This document shows, one piece after another, positions 1 to 6,837 of a stretch of 24,393 nucleotides of DNA. This DNA comes from Clostridia bacterium. Its GTDB lineage: Bacteria > Bacillota_A > Clostridia > Christensenellales > Aristaeellaceae. Position 1 is the stretch's first letter. Every line of letters begins with the position of its first letter. The stretch spans positions 1 to 24,393 of the forward strand of contig JAGBBE010000004.1 of NCBI GenBank assembly GCA_017938645.1. The letters run 5' to 3'. The notes beneath the pieces were generated by a model. The model was not told the origin of the DNA and made no database searches. It saw only the letters and a list, made by a program, of their open reading frames with translations. A program made the position numbers and the translations under genes.

Positions 1-1381
1 AACCCAGATACGCATTTCTGGCGCGAAGAGTGTCTCTCAATTCCTGTGCATTCACTTTGCGTACAGTCGTTTGATGCTTGATCGCCATAGCGGCAGCAAC
101 GCCTGCAGCCAGCCCCCTTGCCATGCAGGGCGGCATGACGCGAATGGCGCCTGCGGCGGTGGAATCTGCGCTTACGCACCGGCCGGCGATGAGCAGCTGC
201 TCCACCCCGGCTGCAATCAGGCTGCGATAGGGAACGCCATAGTAATCGCCGTCAATAGCGATGTATTCATTACTGGTGGGACCGAAACGGCCATGGACAT
301 CCACCGAGTTGGCAGCGAGCAGAATGCTGTCCTCCGGCACCTGCCCGGTAAGCAGATCCTCCGCTGTCAAACGGTAGTCACCCTTGATGTGACGGCTCTC
401 ACGGATGCCCACATGCGAAGCGGTGGCTTTGAGCTTGATGTTCTCACAACCGGGTACATACTTACGCAAAAAATGAAGAATATGTTCTGCCTGACGACGT
501 CCGTCAATTTCAGCACGGGTCAGGCTTTCATTATCTGTACTGTCCACACCCATCAGTCGGGAGGTATTGACGCACCATTCGTCCGGCTTGGGCATGCGGA
601 ACAGGCCAAGGCTGACGCGATTCAGGTTCCAATCGCCCTTTTCACGGGCTTCGCTTATACGCCAATGGAACGAACGGTAGTTAATACCGTCCTTCCTGTA
701 AAAGTTATGCAGGTTGGCCTGAATATCTGCTTCCATAGCAGCTTCATCTGCATTGCAGATGTGGAAAAACATGGTCGCAGGCTGGGTGATTCCCAGCTCT
801 TCGTTGCCCATTTCATAAGGCACTCCGCTGCGGACGGCTACATCACCATCGCCGGTGCAGTCAATCACTACGGTGCCGCGGATCAAATCCAGCCCCCGCT
901 TGGAGGATACGATCACGCCGGTCAGTGTGTTCTCCTCCAGCACAGGCTGCAAGAAGGACGTGTGATACAGGATATGAACGCCGGCTTCCTCCAGCATTTC
1001 GTCGATCACAAGTTTGAGTCCTTCCGGCTCATAAGGGGTAACATGTTCATGACCCAGCACAATCCAGGAGGTAAAGCCGGTACCGGCATGTACTTCGGAA
1101 GGATGAATGGCGTATCCGCGTTCCACCATCCGATTGACAATTTCTTCAAACAGGCCGCGAATGATCATGGTTTCGCCTTTGCGGTCATAACAGGTCATAA
1201 ACGGGCCTACCATGCCCTGGGTTGCCATTCCGCCGCAGGAACCGCCTTGCTCCACCAGCACCACCCGAACGCCTTCGCGTGCTGCAGCGATGGCTGCACA
1301 CATACCAGCAGGACCACCGCCAACCACGATAACATCGGCGGATATTTCTTCTCGTACGGGTCCAAAATCTAACTGGTTCAT
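1..1381 (-). CDS. FAD-dependent oxidoreductase, 3' end outside window
   Basis: I translated this frame by hand from the ATG at 1381. It stays open for 460 codons to the left edge, so the stop lies outside. Residues 18-26 form the Rossmann dinucleotide-binding loop (VVGGGPAGM), followed by an acidic strand end (VLVEQGG). A CTGDGDVA motif lies in the middle, and near the C-terminus is AGRCVSADSTAAGAIRVMP, the typical second FAD contact of the FAD_oxidored family (PF12831). Such proteins are cytoplasmic flavoenzymes, often of unknown substrate, frequently found in sugar-use loci. The start has a purine-rich site (GGGGGAATGGAAC) just upstream. It lies 40 bp after the LacI-type gene on the same strand, so the two are probably one operon and the repressor probably controls this enzyme. 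The family call is secure; the substrate is unknown. Confidence 0.85.
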   Translation of the reverse strand, partial: MNQLDFGPVREEISADVIVVGGGPAGMCAAIAAAREGVRVVLVEQGGSCGGMATQGMVGPFMTCYDRKGETMIIRGLFEEIVNRMVERGYAIHPSEVHAGTGFTSWIVLGHEHVTPYEPEGLKLVIDEMLEEAGVHILYHTSFLQPVLEENTLTGVIVSSKRGLDLIRGTVVIDCTGDGDVAVRSGVPYEMGNEELGITQPATMFFHICNADEAAMEADIQANLHNFYRKDGINYRSFHWRISEAREKGDWNLNRVSLGLFRMPKPDEWCVNTSRLMGVDSTDNESLTRAEIDGRRQAEHILHFLRKYVPGCENIKLKATASHVGIRESRHIKGDYRLTAEDLLTGQVPEDSILLAANSVDVHGRFGPTSNEYIAIDGDYYGVPYRSLIAAGVEQLLIAGRCVSADSTAAGAIRVMPPCMARGLAAGVAAAMAIKHQTTVRKVNAQELRDTLRARNAYLG

Positions 1382-1421
1382 GTTCCATTCCCCCATTGGT
1401 GTTGCAAAACACTGCGACGAT

Positions 1422-2480
1422 TTAACGGTTTCGAACACTGCTGCGGCGCACCAGATAGGGCGGCAGCGTAAAACGTTCAGGTTCTTTTTCCGGATTCTTG
1501 ATGCGCTCAATCAGACAGCGTGCGGCCTGTGCGCCGATTTCTTCCTTGCGGATATTCACGGCGGTCAGCGCAGGTGCCGCATATCCGCACAGCGAGGAAT
1601 CCTCATGAGCGATGATGGACACATCCTCCGGGAGACGAACGCCAATTTGATAAAGATAAGCCATAATACCCGCAGCGCTCTGGCCGTTGGCGGTAACGAT
1701 GCCATCCGGCCTGTTTCCGGCTTCCCAGAAAGTGCGGAACGTATCAAAAGCTGTGCGGCCATTGTTGCTGCGACCGTAGATATTCCACGCCGGGTCAAAA
1801 GAGACACCATAAGCTTCCATGGCACGCAGACAGCCATCCAGTCGCCACTGATGGGAGACCAGCGCATCCGAGCAGTTGAGCAGACAAATCCGGCGATGCC
1901 CTGTTTCCAGCAGTTCGCGAACGGCCATTTCTGTTCCTTCACCGGGATCGGTATAGATGGAATCCACGCCGTCCTGATAATTACCGATGCCAACCAGAAC
2001 GAAAGGCAAACCTGTTTTTTTGAGATTCGGGATAAACTGGGCGCTGTACGGCAAACCTACGATAAAGACACCATCCACCCGTTTTTCGTTGATGATGCGC
2101 GGCAGTTCGTCCGGCATATTGACCGAACAAAACCTTTCCATGATGATGCCGTAATCCGTACCAACCAGACCAGCCATAATGCCATTGCTGAAATTAAAGG
2201 AAGCCAGACCAACGTGCTGGTCATTGTTATAGGAAATCTGGGTGCTCTCAGGCAGATAGTCCTGCATAAAGACGACACCCAGATTGCCGGTTGTTCTTGC
2301 ACTCAAAGCACGAGCGTTGCTGTTGGGTACATAGTGGATTTCTTCAATCACCTTTTCCACCAAAAGGCGGGTTTTTTCTCGTACAAGAGGGCTTTTGTTG
2401 ATTACAAGAGATGCTGTGCTTCTGGATACACCTGCGCGGCGAGCCACATCTTCGATGGTAGGGCTCTGCTTTTTATTCAT
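1422..2480 (-). CDS. LacI-family transcriptional repressor
   Basis: This is a 352-residue protein of normal LacI/GalR length. Residues about 8-28 are the helix-turn-helix (IEDVARRAGVSRSTASLVIN), followed by a hinge helix (PNSNARALSARTTGNLG). From about residue 60 it is a periplasmic-binding-protein-like sugar sensor, with the usual SIIAHEDSSLCGY-type segment near residue 290. It should bind an operator as a dimer and release it on binding a small carbohydrate-type ligand. A 16-bp perfect palindrome lies 23 bp upstream of the ATG, downstream of a strong promoter, which predicts autorepression. The FAD oxidoreductase gene follows after 40 bp. The Shine-Dalgarno site (GAAAGG, about 12 nt from ATG) is weak, fitting low expression of a repressor. 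The inducer cannot be read from the sequence. Confidence 0.93.
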   Translation of the reverse strand: MNKKQSPTIEDVARRAGVSRSTASLVINKSPLVREKTRLLVEKVIEEIHYVPNSNARALSARTTGNLGVVFMQDYLPESTQISYNNDQHVGLASFNFSNGIMAGLVGTDYGIIMERFCSVNMPDELPRIINEKRVDGVFIVGLPYSAQFIPNLKKTGLPFVLVGIGNYQDGVDSIYTDPGEGTEMAVRELLETGHRRICLLNCSDALVSHQWRLDGCLRAMEAYGVSFDPAWNIYGRSNNGRTAFDTFRTFWEAGNRPDGIVTANGQSAAGIMAYLYQIGVRLPEDVSIIAHEDSSLCGYAAPALTAVNIRKEEIGAQAARCLIERIKNPEKEPERFTLPPYLVRRSSVRNR

Positions 2481-2502
2481 CGCGGTTTGGAACCTTTCTA
2501 AA

Positions 2503-2518
2503 TTTGGAGCGCTCCAAA
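2503..2518. promoter_or_regulatory. Probable LacI-type operator (16-bp perfect palindrome)
   Basis: The sequence TTTGGAGCGCTCCAAA is its own reverse complement over all 16 bases, with the central CG of LacI/GalR-family operators. It sits between the promoter at 2543-2571 and the repressor ATG at 2480, about +18 to +33 from the expected transcription start. That is a roadblock or autorepression position. I found no second copy in the window. Confidence 0.75.
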
Positions 2519-2542
2519 AATATAAAAATTTTATATAAACAA

Positions 2543-2571
2543 ATTATATATTATTCTTTTTCCTCTGTCAA
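2543..2571 (-). promoter_or_regulatory. Sigma-A-type promoter of the LacI-oxidoreductase operon
   Basis: On the minus strand, TTGACA (2571-2566) and TATAAT (2548-2543) are separated by exactly 17 bp. Both hexamers match the consensus fully. Transcription would begin near 2536 and run through the palindromic operator into the LacI-type gene. Such a strong promoter for a regulator makes sense if it is normally held off by its own product. Confidence 0.85.
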
Positions 2572-2579
2572 TATGTTTA

Positions 2580-2828
2580 AAACCAAGCACTACTTTTTAT
2601 TTCATCTATGCTTACAGAATTGTTGATAGGTGCTGCAGCAAGTTCTAAGCAAATATTCAAAATTCTATCGACCATATAGCATGGTTCGTGATCAATGATT
2701 ACCAAGTGGCTGAGGACGAGCACTTCGACGGTGGCTCGAGCATGTTTCCAGCCCGTTATAGTACACAGATACCGGAACACAGCTAAATCGCAAGAATGCC
2801 CATGCGACTCATCATCGCAGGGGTGCTT
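2580..2828. other. Gene-free stretch between LacI promoter and recombinase
   Basis: No recognisable gene is present. A 67-codon minus-strand frame (2577-2780, GTG start) lacks a ribosome binding site and resembles no family I know. It could be a remnant of the neighbouring mobile element. The base composition is more AT-rich than in the sugar operon. I see no tRNA gene or clear att repeat here, although this is where the left end of the mobile zone would be expected. Confidence 0.5.
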
Positions 2829-3419
2829 TCACTTCGTCAACCTCAAATATTTGTATATTGTCGGGCGGGAAAACCCACACACCCTAGCTAGCTCACTCAC
2901 ATTCATCTTGCCTGAAGCATAGGTGGGATAATGCTTCAAAAAGATAGCCGGAATATCCTCCTTTGTTTTTCGTGGTCTTCCAAGCTTAACGCCTCTGGCT
3001 CGGCAATTGGCCAAGCCAGAGCGTACTCTTGATCGGGTCATCTGTAATTCTACTTCTGAAAACACACCGACCATCTGCAGAAACGCCACGGACATACAAT
3101 CCATATCACCATTTCTGCAGTCCACGGTGATGCTGCCAAGAATGACCAGCCGCAAATGCTTTTTCTTGATGATATTAATGATCTCACACAGCATTTTCGT
3201 GCTTCTGGCAAGACGGCTGACTTCGCACACCATCAGCGTTGACTGCGGTTCCATGCGTTCCAGCAGATCGTTGAGACAGGCTTTTTCCTTGTCGCCATGT
3301 TCGCGTTCCGTGATGATTTCTTCCGCACCAGCTGCTTCCAGTTCGCGCGTCTGGCGTCGCAGATCCTGACCGCGTTCTTCTCCCAATGAGCAGCGAGCAT
3401 ATGCATATATCTTTGCCAT
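2829..3419 (-). CDS. Serine recombinase (resolvase/invertase type)
   Basis: The 196-residue protein has the resolvase catalytic domain at residues 1 to about 140: KIYAYARCS, with Ser11 as the likely nucleophile, then CEVSRLARS carrying the conserved arginines, and a long dimer helix (FSEVELQMTRSRVRSGLANC). The linker LGRPRKT leads to a C-terminal HTH_7 domain ending NVSELARVCGFSRPTIYKYL. It lacks the large extra domains of the large serine integrases, so it should act as a resolvase or invertase. I chose the ATG at 3419 because AAGGAGGATGCCAA precedes it; an in-frame upstream start at 3467 has no such site. It stands alone next to other mobile-element genes and probably belongs to the same decayed element. 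Confidence 0.9.
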   Translation of the reverse strand: MAKIYAYARCSLGEERGQDLRRQTRELEAAGAEEIITEREHGDKEKACLNDLLERMEPQSTLMVCEVSRLARSTKMLCEIINIIKKKHLRLVILGSITVDCRNGDMDCMSVAFLQMVGVFSEVELQMTRSRVRSGLANCRARGVKLGRPRKTKEDIPAIFLKHYPTYASGKMNVSELARVCGFSRPTIYKYLRLTK

Positions 3420-3673
3420 TTGGCATCCTCCTTGTAAACGAAAACTCTTTTGCGCTGTTTTACACAATATCAGAGCCTGAAACCCGGCTTTCTTCGCTGG
3501 TGGATCTTCGAAGAAAAGTGTTACCGAATATATCTGTTTTTTCTACAGTTGTAATCAGGAAAAATGAGCGAAAAAAACGTTTCCAGCTTTAGGTGGTACT
3601 CTTGTTCGAGTTCATGTCAAAAACAGTTTTTCGGTCAAATTTCGTACATTATTACAATAGATTTTGACCAATG

Positions 3674-3699
3674 GGGGCGCGGGATTAACCCGCAGCCCC
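3674..3699 (-). other. GC-rich hairpin across the ArdC stop codon
   Basis: GGGGC-GCGGG pairs with CCCGC-A-GCCCC around a 5-nt loop (ATTAA) that contains the stop codon of the ArdC-like gene, with a single bulged A. No T-run follows on the minus strand, so it is not a standard terminator. It may protect the 3' end of the mRNA. Confidence 0.45.
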
Positions 3700-4512
3700 A
3701 AGGATCAGCTCAACGACCTTTTCCGCTTTGCCAGCAGTACTAACGATGAAGCACTTGTCATTTTTTAGCACCTGCAGCCAGTTTTGCAGATAGGCTGCGC
3801 TATTGCGGAAACTGGCGGAGGTTTCAAGGCCAACGTGATTGACCAGTGCTGCAGCACCAATTTCAGCGATCAGCTCTTCTTTGCTGTACGCCTCTGAGCC
3901 AAAGAATGCAGTACGCTCCAACCTGTCCAGCCTGCTTTTGTGGCCTGTGCTATGGGTCAGCTCATGAAACGCTGTGCTGTAGTACTCTGCTGTGGCCTTA
4001 AATTGCTTCCTGTGGGGAAGTGTTACAGAATCAGTAGCGGGTTGATAAAAAGCCCTGCCGCCGTCTCGATGCATCAGCTTTACCCCGCTGCGCTGCACAT
4101 AGCCGTCAATGATCTGATCTGCATTCTGATCGGCGGAGGCGGTATCCGGCATGACGGGAGCATGTTTTGACGTCAATCCTTCGCACTGGTCAATGTGGAA
4201 TACGTTGTAATAACGCAGGAAGGGAATCTGCTTGACCTCTTCAGTTTCTGGATCCTTCTCTTCGATCCATTTCCAAAAGACAACCATGCTGGCCTTTTCG
4301 CCCTTCTTCACCTTGCAGCCTTCCTGCTGACACTGTTTGAACGTGACATACTCGCCCGGCCTGCCTAACAGCATCTGATTCAGCAGGCTATACGGCTTGC
4401 CAGCGCTTCTGCTGATCGCGCTGCCACATGCGACCCACGGCTTATGCCAGGGGATGATTCCTTGTTCCATCTGGGCAATGATTCGGTCGGTAACTGCTGC
4501 GTAAATATCCAT
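3685..4512 (-). CDS. ArdC-like antirestriction protein / zincin metallopeptidase domain
   Basis: The 275-residue protein begins with the ArdC N-terminal ssDNA-binding domain (residues 1 to about 110; motif GIIPWHKPW near 19-26, then YSLLNQMLL and KKGEKASMVVFWKW). It ends with a zincin-like domain: H183-E-L-T-H187 is the HExxH zinc site, and E217 in KEELIAEIGAAAL is the probable third ligand. Proteins with this pair of domains are carried by conjugative elements and plasmids and protect or assist incoming single-stranded DNA against host restriction. A strong site (AGGAGGAGCAAAAG) precedes the ATG. It follows two small genes in the same direction, and all three probably start from the promoter near 5190. 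The length is complete, with no obvious damage. Confidence 0.9.
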   Translation of the reverse strand: MDIYAAVTDRIIAQMEQGIIPWHKPWVACGSAISRSAGKPYSLLNQMLLGRPGEYVTFKQCQQEGCKVKKGEKASMVVFWKWIEEKDPETEEVKQIPFLRYYNVFHIDQCEGLTSKHAPVMPDTASADQNADQIIDGYVQRSGVKLMHRDGGRAFYQPATDSVTLPHRKQFKATAEYYSTAFHELTHSTGHKSRLDRLERTAFFGSEAYSKEELIAEIGAAALVNHVGLETSASFRNSAAYLQNWLQVLKNDKCFIVSTAGKAEKVVELILGAAG

Positions 4513-4602
4513 TCTTTTGCTCCTCCTATTGTGGGGAGCACGATCGGTGTGGTAGAATATCCGTACTCCCCCGATGTTCGTCTTGGTTCATTGTGGGGCG
4601 TT

Positions 4603-4640
4603 GCCTGAATGCTGTGGTAGGTGTTCAGGCTTTTTCATTT
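4603..4640 (+). terminator. Hairpin with T-run, antisense to the small gene
   Basis: GCCTGAA (4603-4609) pairs with TTCAGGC (4624-4630) around a 14-nt loop, followed on the plus strand by TTTTTCATTTT. It has the shape of a Rho-independent terminator for plus-strand transcription, yet no plus-strand gene precedes it. Its right arm overlaps the stop codon of the minus-strand gene. It may stop antisense transcription or be fortuitous. Confidence 0.3.
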
Positions 4641-4846
4641 TGATCGGCTTCTCTGATGAAAGCATCCAGTTGACGGCGTATCCAGTAGAGTGCTGCTCCC
4701 ATGGTTTCCATGCCCGTAATCAGGCCGTCCTTTTGCTGACGTTTCAGACCTTGTATGATCATGTCGCCATCGGTTTCGTAAAAGGAAATGGCACCTGATA
4801 TCATGGCGCTCATGCGCTTCAGCTTTTCGTGGGGGATCAGTTCCAT
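4625..4846 (-). CDS. Small mobile-element protein, function unknown
   Basis: The 73-residue protein starts MELIPHEKLKRMSAMISG and is rich in charged and helix-forming residues, with no membrane segment, no cysteine motif and no domain I recognise. I chose the ATG at 4846 because GAGGTG lies 6 nt upstream. A second ATG at 4852 also exists but is too close to that site; it would overlap the TGA of the preceding gene by one base. Either start implies translational coupling to the upstream gene. The gene sits between the ArdC-like gene and another small gene and is probably an accessory gene of the same element. Confidence 0.65.
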   Translation of the reverse strand: MELIPHEKLKRMSAMISGAISFYETDGDMIIQGLKRQQKDGLITGMETMGAALYWIRRQLDAFIREADQNEKA

Positions 4847-4851
4847 GGACA

Positions 4852-5121
4852 TCACCTCACCGAGAAACGGCGCGTGGTTGTGGTCTTGGTGTAAGCCGCT
4901 GCCAACTCTGCATGATCCTTTTTGAAACTGGTACTGTCAAAAAGGCTGGTGGTGTAGGGTGTCCATGTGACCTTGAACGCCCCGGCCAGAAGAGTTTCTT
5001 CGTCGCCCATAACGGCCTTGATGGCTTCTTCGGCTTGGGTAATCTCGTTGTCCAGTTCTTCACGAAGACGCTTGAGTTCCAGCAGTTCTTTGATCTGGGC
5101 TTCCATGATGGGATTGCTCAT
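4852..5121 (-). CDS. Small coiled-coil protein of mobile-element type
   Basis: The 89-residue protein has an N-terminal helix likely to form a coiled coil (residues about 5-40, IKELLELKRLREELDNEI). A compact C-terminal part follows, with GAFKVTWTPY, a Phe-Asp-Ser segment and TKTTTTRRFSV at the end. From memory, small proteins ending in a T-x-x-RRF-x-V tail after an AGAFKVxW segment are common next to recombination genes in clostridial phages and integrative elements; their role is unknown. The ATG at 5121 has AAGGAGG 8 nt upstream, whereas a longer frame from 5157 has none. It is the first gene of a probable three-gene operon with the 73-residue protein and the ArdC-like gene. Confidence 0.7.
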   Translation of the reverse strand: MSNPIMEAQIKELLELKRLREELDNEITQAEEAIKAVMGDEETLLAGAFKVTWTPYTTSLFDSTSFKKDHAELAAAYTKTTTTRRFSVR

Positions 5122-5173
5122 GTAGGGTACCTCCTTTTGATTGTGGGTTGTGTTCAACCTTTACACCATTAAA

Positions 5174-5253
5174 ATACTTGTACAAGTATATGTAAATTGA
5201 CAAATTTCACAATTTTGTACAAGTATGTTTGTGCAAGATTATACTTGTACAAG
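5174..5253. promoter_or_regulatory. Cluster of CTTGTACAAG operator-like sites between divergent genes
   Basis: Four copies of a TTGTACAA-centred dyad lie in 80 bp: a perfect 16-bp palindrome (ATACTTGTACAAGTAT, 5174-5189), a 12-bp copy (5215-5226), a degenerate copy (TTGTGCAAG, 5229-5237) and a 13-bp copy (5241-5253). The outer copies overlap the -10 of the leftward promoter and the -35 of the rightward promoter. The obvious candidate to bind them is the ribbon-helix-helix protein encoded at 5293, but this is inferred. Confidence 0.7.
5185..5212 (-). promoter_or_regulatory. Leftward promoter for the small genes and ArdC
   Basis: On the minus strand TTGTGA (5212-5207), a 16-bp spacer and TATACT (5190-5185) form a plausible promoter about 65 bp upstream of the ATG at 5121. 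The -10 lies inside the 16-bp palindrome, so a protein bound there would block RNA polymerase. Confidence 0.5.
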
Positions 5254-5273
5254 ATGACGGGTTGAAATATAAT
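5245..5273 (+). promoter_or_regulatory. Rightward promoter for the ribbon-helix-helix gene
   Basis: TTGTAC (5245-5250), a 17-bp spacer and a perfect TATAAT (5268-5273) precede the start codon at 5293, giving a very short leader. The -35 is part of the rightmost CTTGTACAAG copy, an arrangement that suits autorepression. Confidence 0.6.
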
Positions 5274-5292
5274 AAAAATGGAGGTGAATACC

Positions 5293-5547
5293 ATGAGCGA
5301 AACCAGAGGAAAAGCCAGTACAAAGGCCAAAAACAAGTATAATGCGGCAAATTATGACAGCCTGCGTATTGTGATCCCCAAGGGCCGTAAGGAGCTTGTT
5401 GAGGAGTATGCCGCCACCTGCCCTGAAAAGTCGATCAACGGTTTGGTCAATGCGCTGTTGCGTAACGCGTTGGGCATGACAGAGGACGAATGGAAGGCGG
5501 ATAAAGAAGATGTGGAAGAGGGGGCTCAAAAAACCCCGCAGCCCTGA
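5293..5547 (+). CDS. Ribbon-helix-helix (Arc-type) DNA-binding protein
   Basis: The 84-residue protein has a basic N-terminus (ETRGKASTKAKNKYNAANYD). A short beta strand (SLRIVIPKGRK) and two helices (ELVEEYAATCPEKSINGLVNALLRNALG) follow, which is the layout of Arc/MetJ-type ribbon-helix-helix repressors. The tail is acidic. The ATG at 5293 follows GGAGGTGAATACC. An upstream in-frame ATG at 5278 contains this site and is unlikely to be used. Proteins of this kind regulate transfer or maintenance genes in integrative elements. It is divergent from the ArdC operon and shares its operator-rich control region, so it probably represses both directions. Confidence 0.75.
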   Translation: MSETRGKASTKAKNKYNAANYDSLRIVIPKGRKELVEEYAATCPEKSINGLVNALLRNALGMTEDEWKADKEDVEEGAQKTPQP

Positions 5548-5726
5548 CGTATTTATCGTCTAACTGCAGGGTGATGTGCATGCTCACTGACCAGCTTTTT
5601 GACCGCAATTCTGACCGCAATGCAGCTTTACACTGCTTGACTCCAGTTGACGTCAAAGCCATGAAAACGCTGGAAAAATGGATCTATTTTTACGAGCCTT
5701 TACGCTATTTTGCCTGTCATCTCAAA
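5548..5726. other. Non-coding left arm of the att region, with a 12-bp-spaced direct repeat
   Basis: No gene is supported here. TGACCGCAAT occurs twice (5600-5609 and 5612-5621), exactly 12 bp apart, with a partial third copy (TGACCAGC) just before. Closely spaced direct repeats beside an att core are typical arm-type binding sites of tyrosine integrases or their excision factors. Short frames in both directions lack ribosome binding sites. Confidence 0.45.
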
Positions 5727-5749
5727 TTCAAATCCTGTCACCTCGACCA
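5727..5749 (+). other. att core: 23-bp copy of a tRNA-Pro-like 3' end
   Basis: The 23 bases read as a T-loop (TTCAAAT), the 3' half of the T-stem (CCTGT), the 3' half of an acceptor stem (CACCTCG), a discriminator A and an encoded CCA. The same T-arm layout ending in CGACCA is that of bacterial tRNA-Pro. The bases to the left do not pair as a T-stem, and no anticodon or D-arm is present, so this is not a tRNA gene. A tRNA 3' end without its tRNA is the classical footprint of integration by a tyrosine recombinase. The isotype is inferred from memory of tRNA-Pro sequences. Confidence 0.7.
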
Positions 5750-5755
5750 GTTAGG

Positions 5756-5790
5756 AAAGTCTTGAAACGTATGGGTTTCAAGGCTTTTTT
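5756..5790 (+). terminator. Rho-independent terminator after the att core
   Basis: CTTGAAAC (5761-5768) pairs perfectly with GTTTCAAG (5775-5782) across a 6-nt loop. The stem can be extended by AAAGT/GCTTT-type pairs, and six T residues follow (5785-5790). It sits 6 bp after the tRNA-like 3' end, just where a tRNA terminator would be, so it probably travelled with the att core. Confidence 0.8.
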
Positions 5791-5843
5791 GTTATGTTCT
5801 TTTGTCTTGAATAAGACCTTGTTTTACTCTGTTTGGGGTGTTT

Positions 5844-5941
5844 TGTCACATCACCTGTCACAAACGTCTCCGCCAATAGTGAGCCAAACGCTTGTATCAT
5901 AAGGGTTTGACGACTTCTGCGGTTGTCACATTGCTGTCACA
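5844..5941. repeat. Paired TGTCACA direct repeats (integrase arm-type sites)
   Basis: TGTCACA occurs four times in two pairs: 5844-5850 and 5856-5862 (12 bp apart), then 5924-5930 and 5935-5941 (11 bp apart). The second pair is inside the 3' end of the integrase remnant. One helical turn within each pair, beside an att core that itself contains TGTCAC, fits arm-type sites of a tyrosine integrase. Confidence 0.6.
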
Positions 5942-6367
5942 AAAAGCAGGAGAAAACATGTTTTCAATACGCTGTCTGGCATGTTCTATGTCCTCCTGCT
6001 GCGTATGCGTGTAACGGTTTTTTAGCGTGTAGATGTCCGCATAGCCGCCAATGGATTGAAGCGTTTTCAACGGTACATTTTCCCTGTCTGCAAATGTCAT
6101 ATAGGTATGGCGAAATACATGCGGCGTTGCTCCATAGACATTGATAGTCCTTTTGATACGCTCCCACATGCGTTTCATTGTCTGCTCCGTGATGGGTTGC
6201 TCGTCGCCGCCAATGACAAACAGGTGGTTTGCTTGAGGATGTAGATACTGCCGTAGCGCGACAGGCATAGGAATAGAACGAATGGCGGCATTGGTTTTTG
6301 GAGTGTCAATGTGCGGCAGATTACATTTGAATGTTACCCCGCGAACCACATGGATAAGATTGTGCTT
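5897..6367 (-). pseudogene. Tyrosine integrase remnant 1 (C-terminal catalytic part)
   Basis: The frame encodes only the last part of a phage/ICE-type tyrosine integrase, about 155 residues where about 380-400 are normal. The first catalytic Arg lies in PKTNAAIRSIPMP, the H-x-x-R box is HVFRHTYMT, and the nucleophile region is NRYTHT. The usual GH of box II reads GGYADI, losing the conserved His/Trp. Upstream, the frame hits a TGA at 6368-6370 and more stops beyond, so the arm-binding and core-binding domains are gone. It cannot be active by itself. Its 3' end carries TGTCACA repeats and lies next to the att core, the normal place for an integrase gene. Confidence 0.85.
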
Positions 6368-6462
6368 TCAGGATTCTTTCTTTTATCTGAACATAGACAA
6401 ATCACCGCCCCTTGAATGCTTTCAGCCCGTTTTTTCAGAACGGATGTCAGTTTTCAGGGGGC

Positions 6463-6837
6463 TTATATCATTGTCAAAGGATTGCTATACAACGATTCTT
6501 CCGCCGTTGTATTTGTCAGTTGCCGTGTCAGATGATCGAAGTTTCTTCCGGCTTCCAATAACTTTTCATTCCGACTGTAAACATAGCGGTTCATGGTGGT
6601 CTGAATGTCCGCATGACCTGCAATGGCCTGTATGGTTTTGATGTTTGTGCCGGTTTCTCCCAGCATGGTCAGATAGGTATGGCGGAGGACATGAGGCGTC
6701 GCGCCATGCAGATTGATGGTCTTGCCAATTCTTTCCAATGCGTGGTCGAACATACTCTCTGTGATCGGCTGTTCCCCTCCGCCTATGACATAGCCTGTAC
6801 CGCCGTTCAGAAGCGGTTTAGCGGTTCTCAGGCACAC
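6463..6837 (-). pseudogene. Tyrosine integrase remnant 2 (C-terminal catalytic part)
   Basis: This is a second, different integrase 3' end. It has ATPHVLRHTYLT (H-x-x-R box), AGHADIQTTMNRY (box II His and nucleophile Tyr, both intact) and a C-terminal tail of about 35 residues. It is clearly related to remnant 1 (shared GGxEQPIT, TINxxGATPHVxRHTYxT) but too diverged to be a recent duplicate. The recognisable integrase sequence begins around residue 15 (GGTGYVIGG). Before that the frame passes into unrelated sequence and a stop near 6880. It is therefore 5'-truncated and inactive as it stands. Confidence 0.8.

Noticed and set aside
71..1372. 433-codon open frame on the plus strand
   Set aside because: Its codons lie exactly opposite those of the FAD oxidoreductase, which has clear family motifs; the plus-strand translation resembles nothing and has no ribosome binding site.
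2577..2780. 67-codon minus-strand frame as a gene
   Set aside because: GTG start without Shine-Dalgarno, no known family; it may be a remnant but I cannot support it.
5700..5755. An intact tRNA gene
   Set aside because: Only the last 23 bases fit; the 5' T-stem half, anticodon arm, D-arm and 5' acceptor half are missing.
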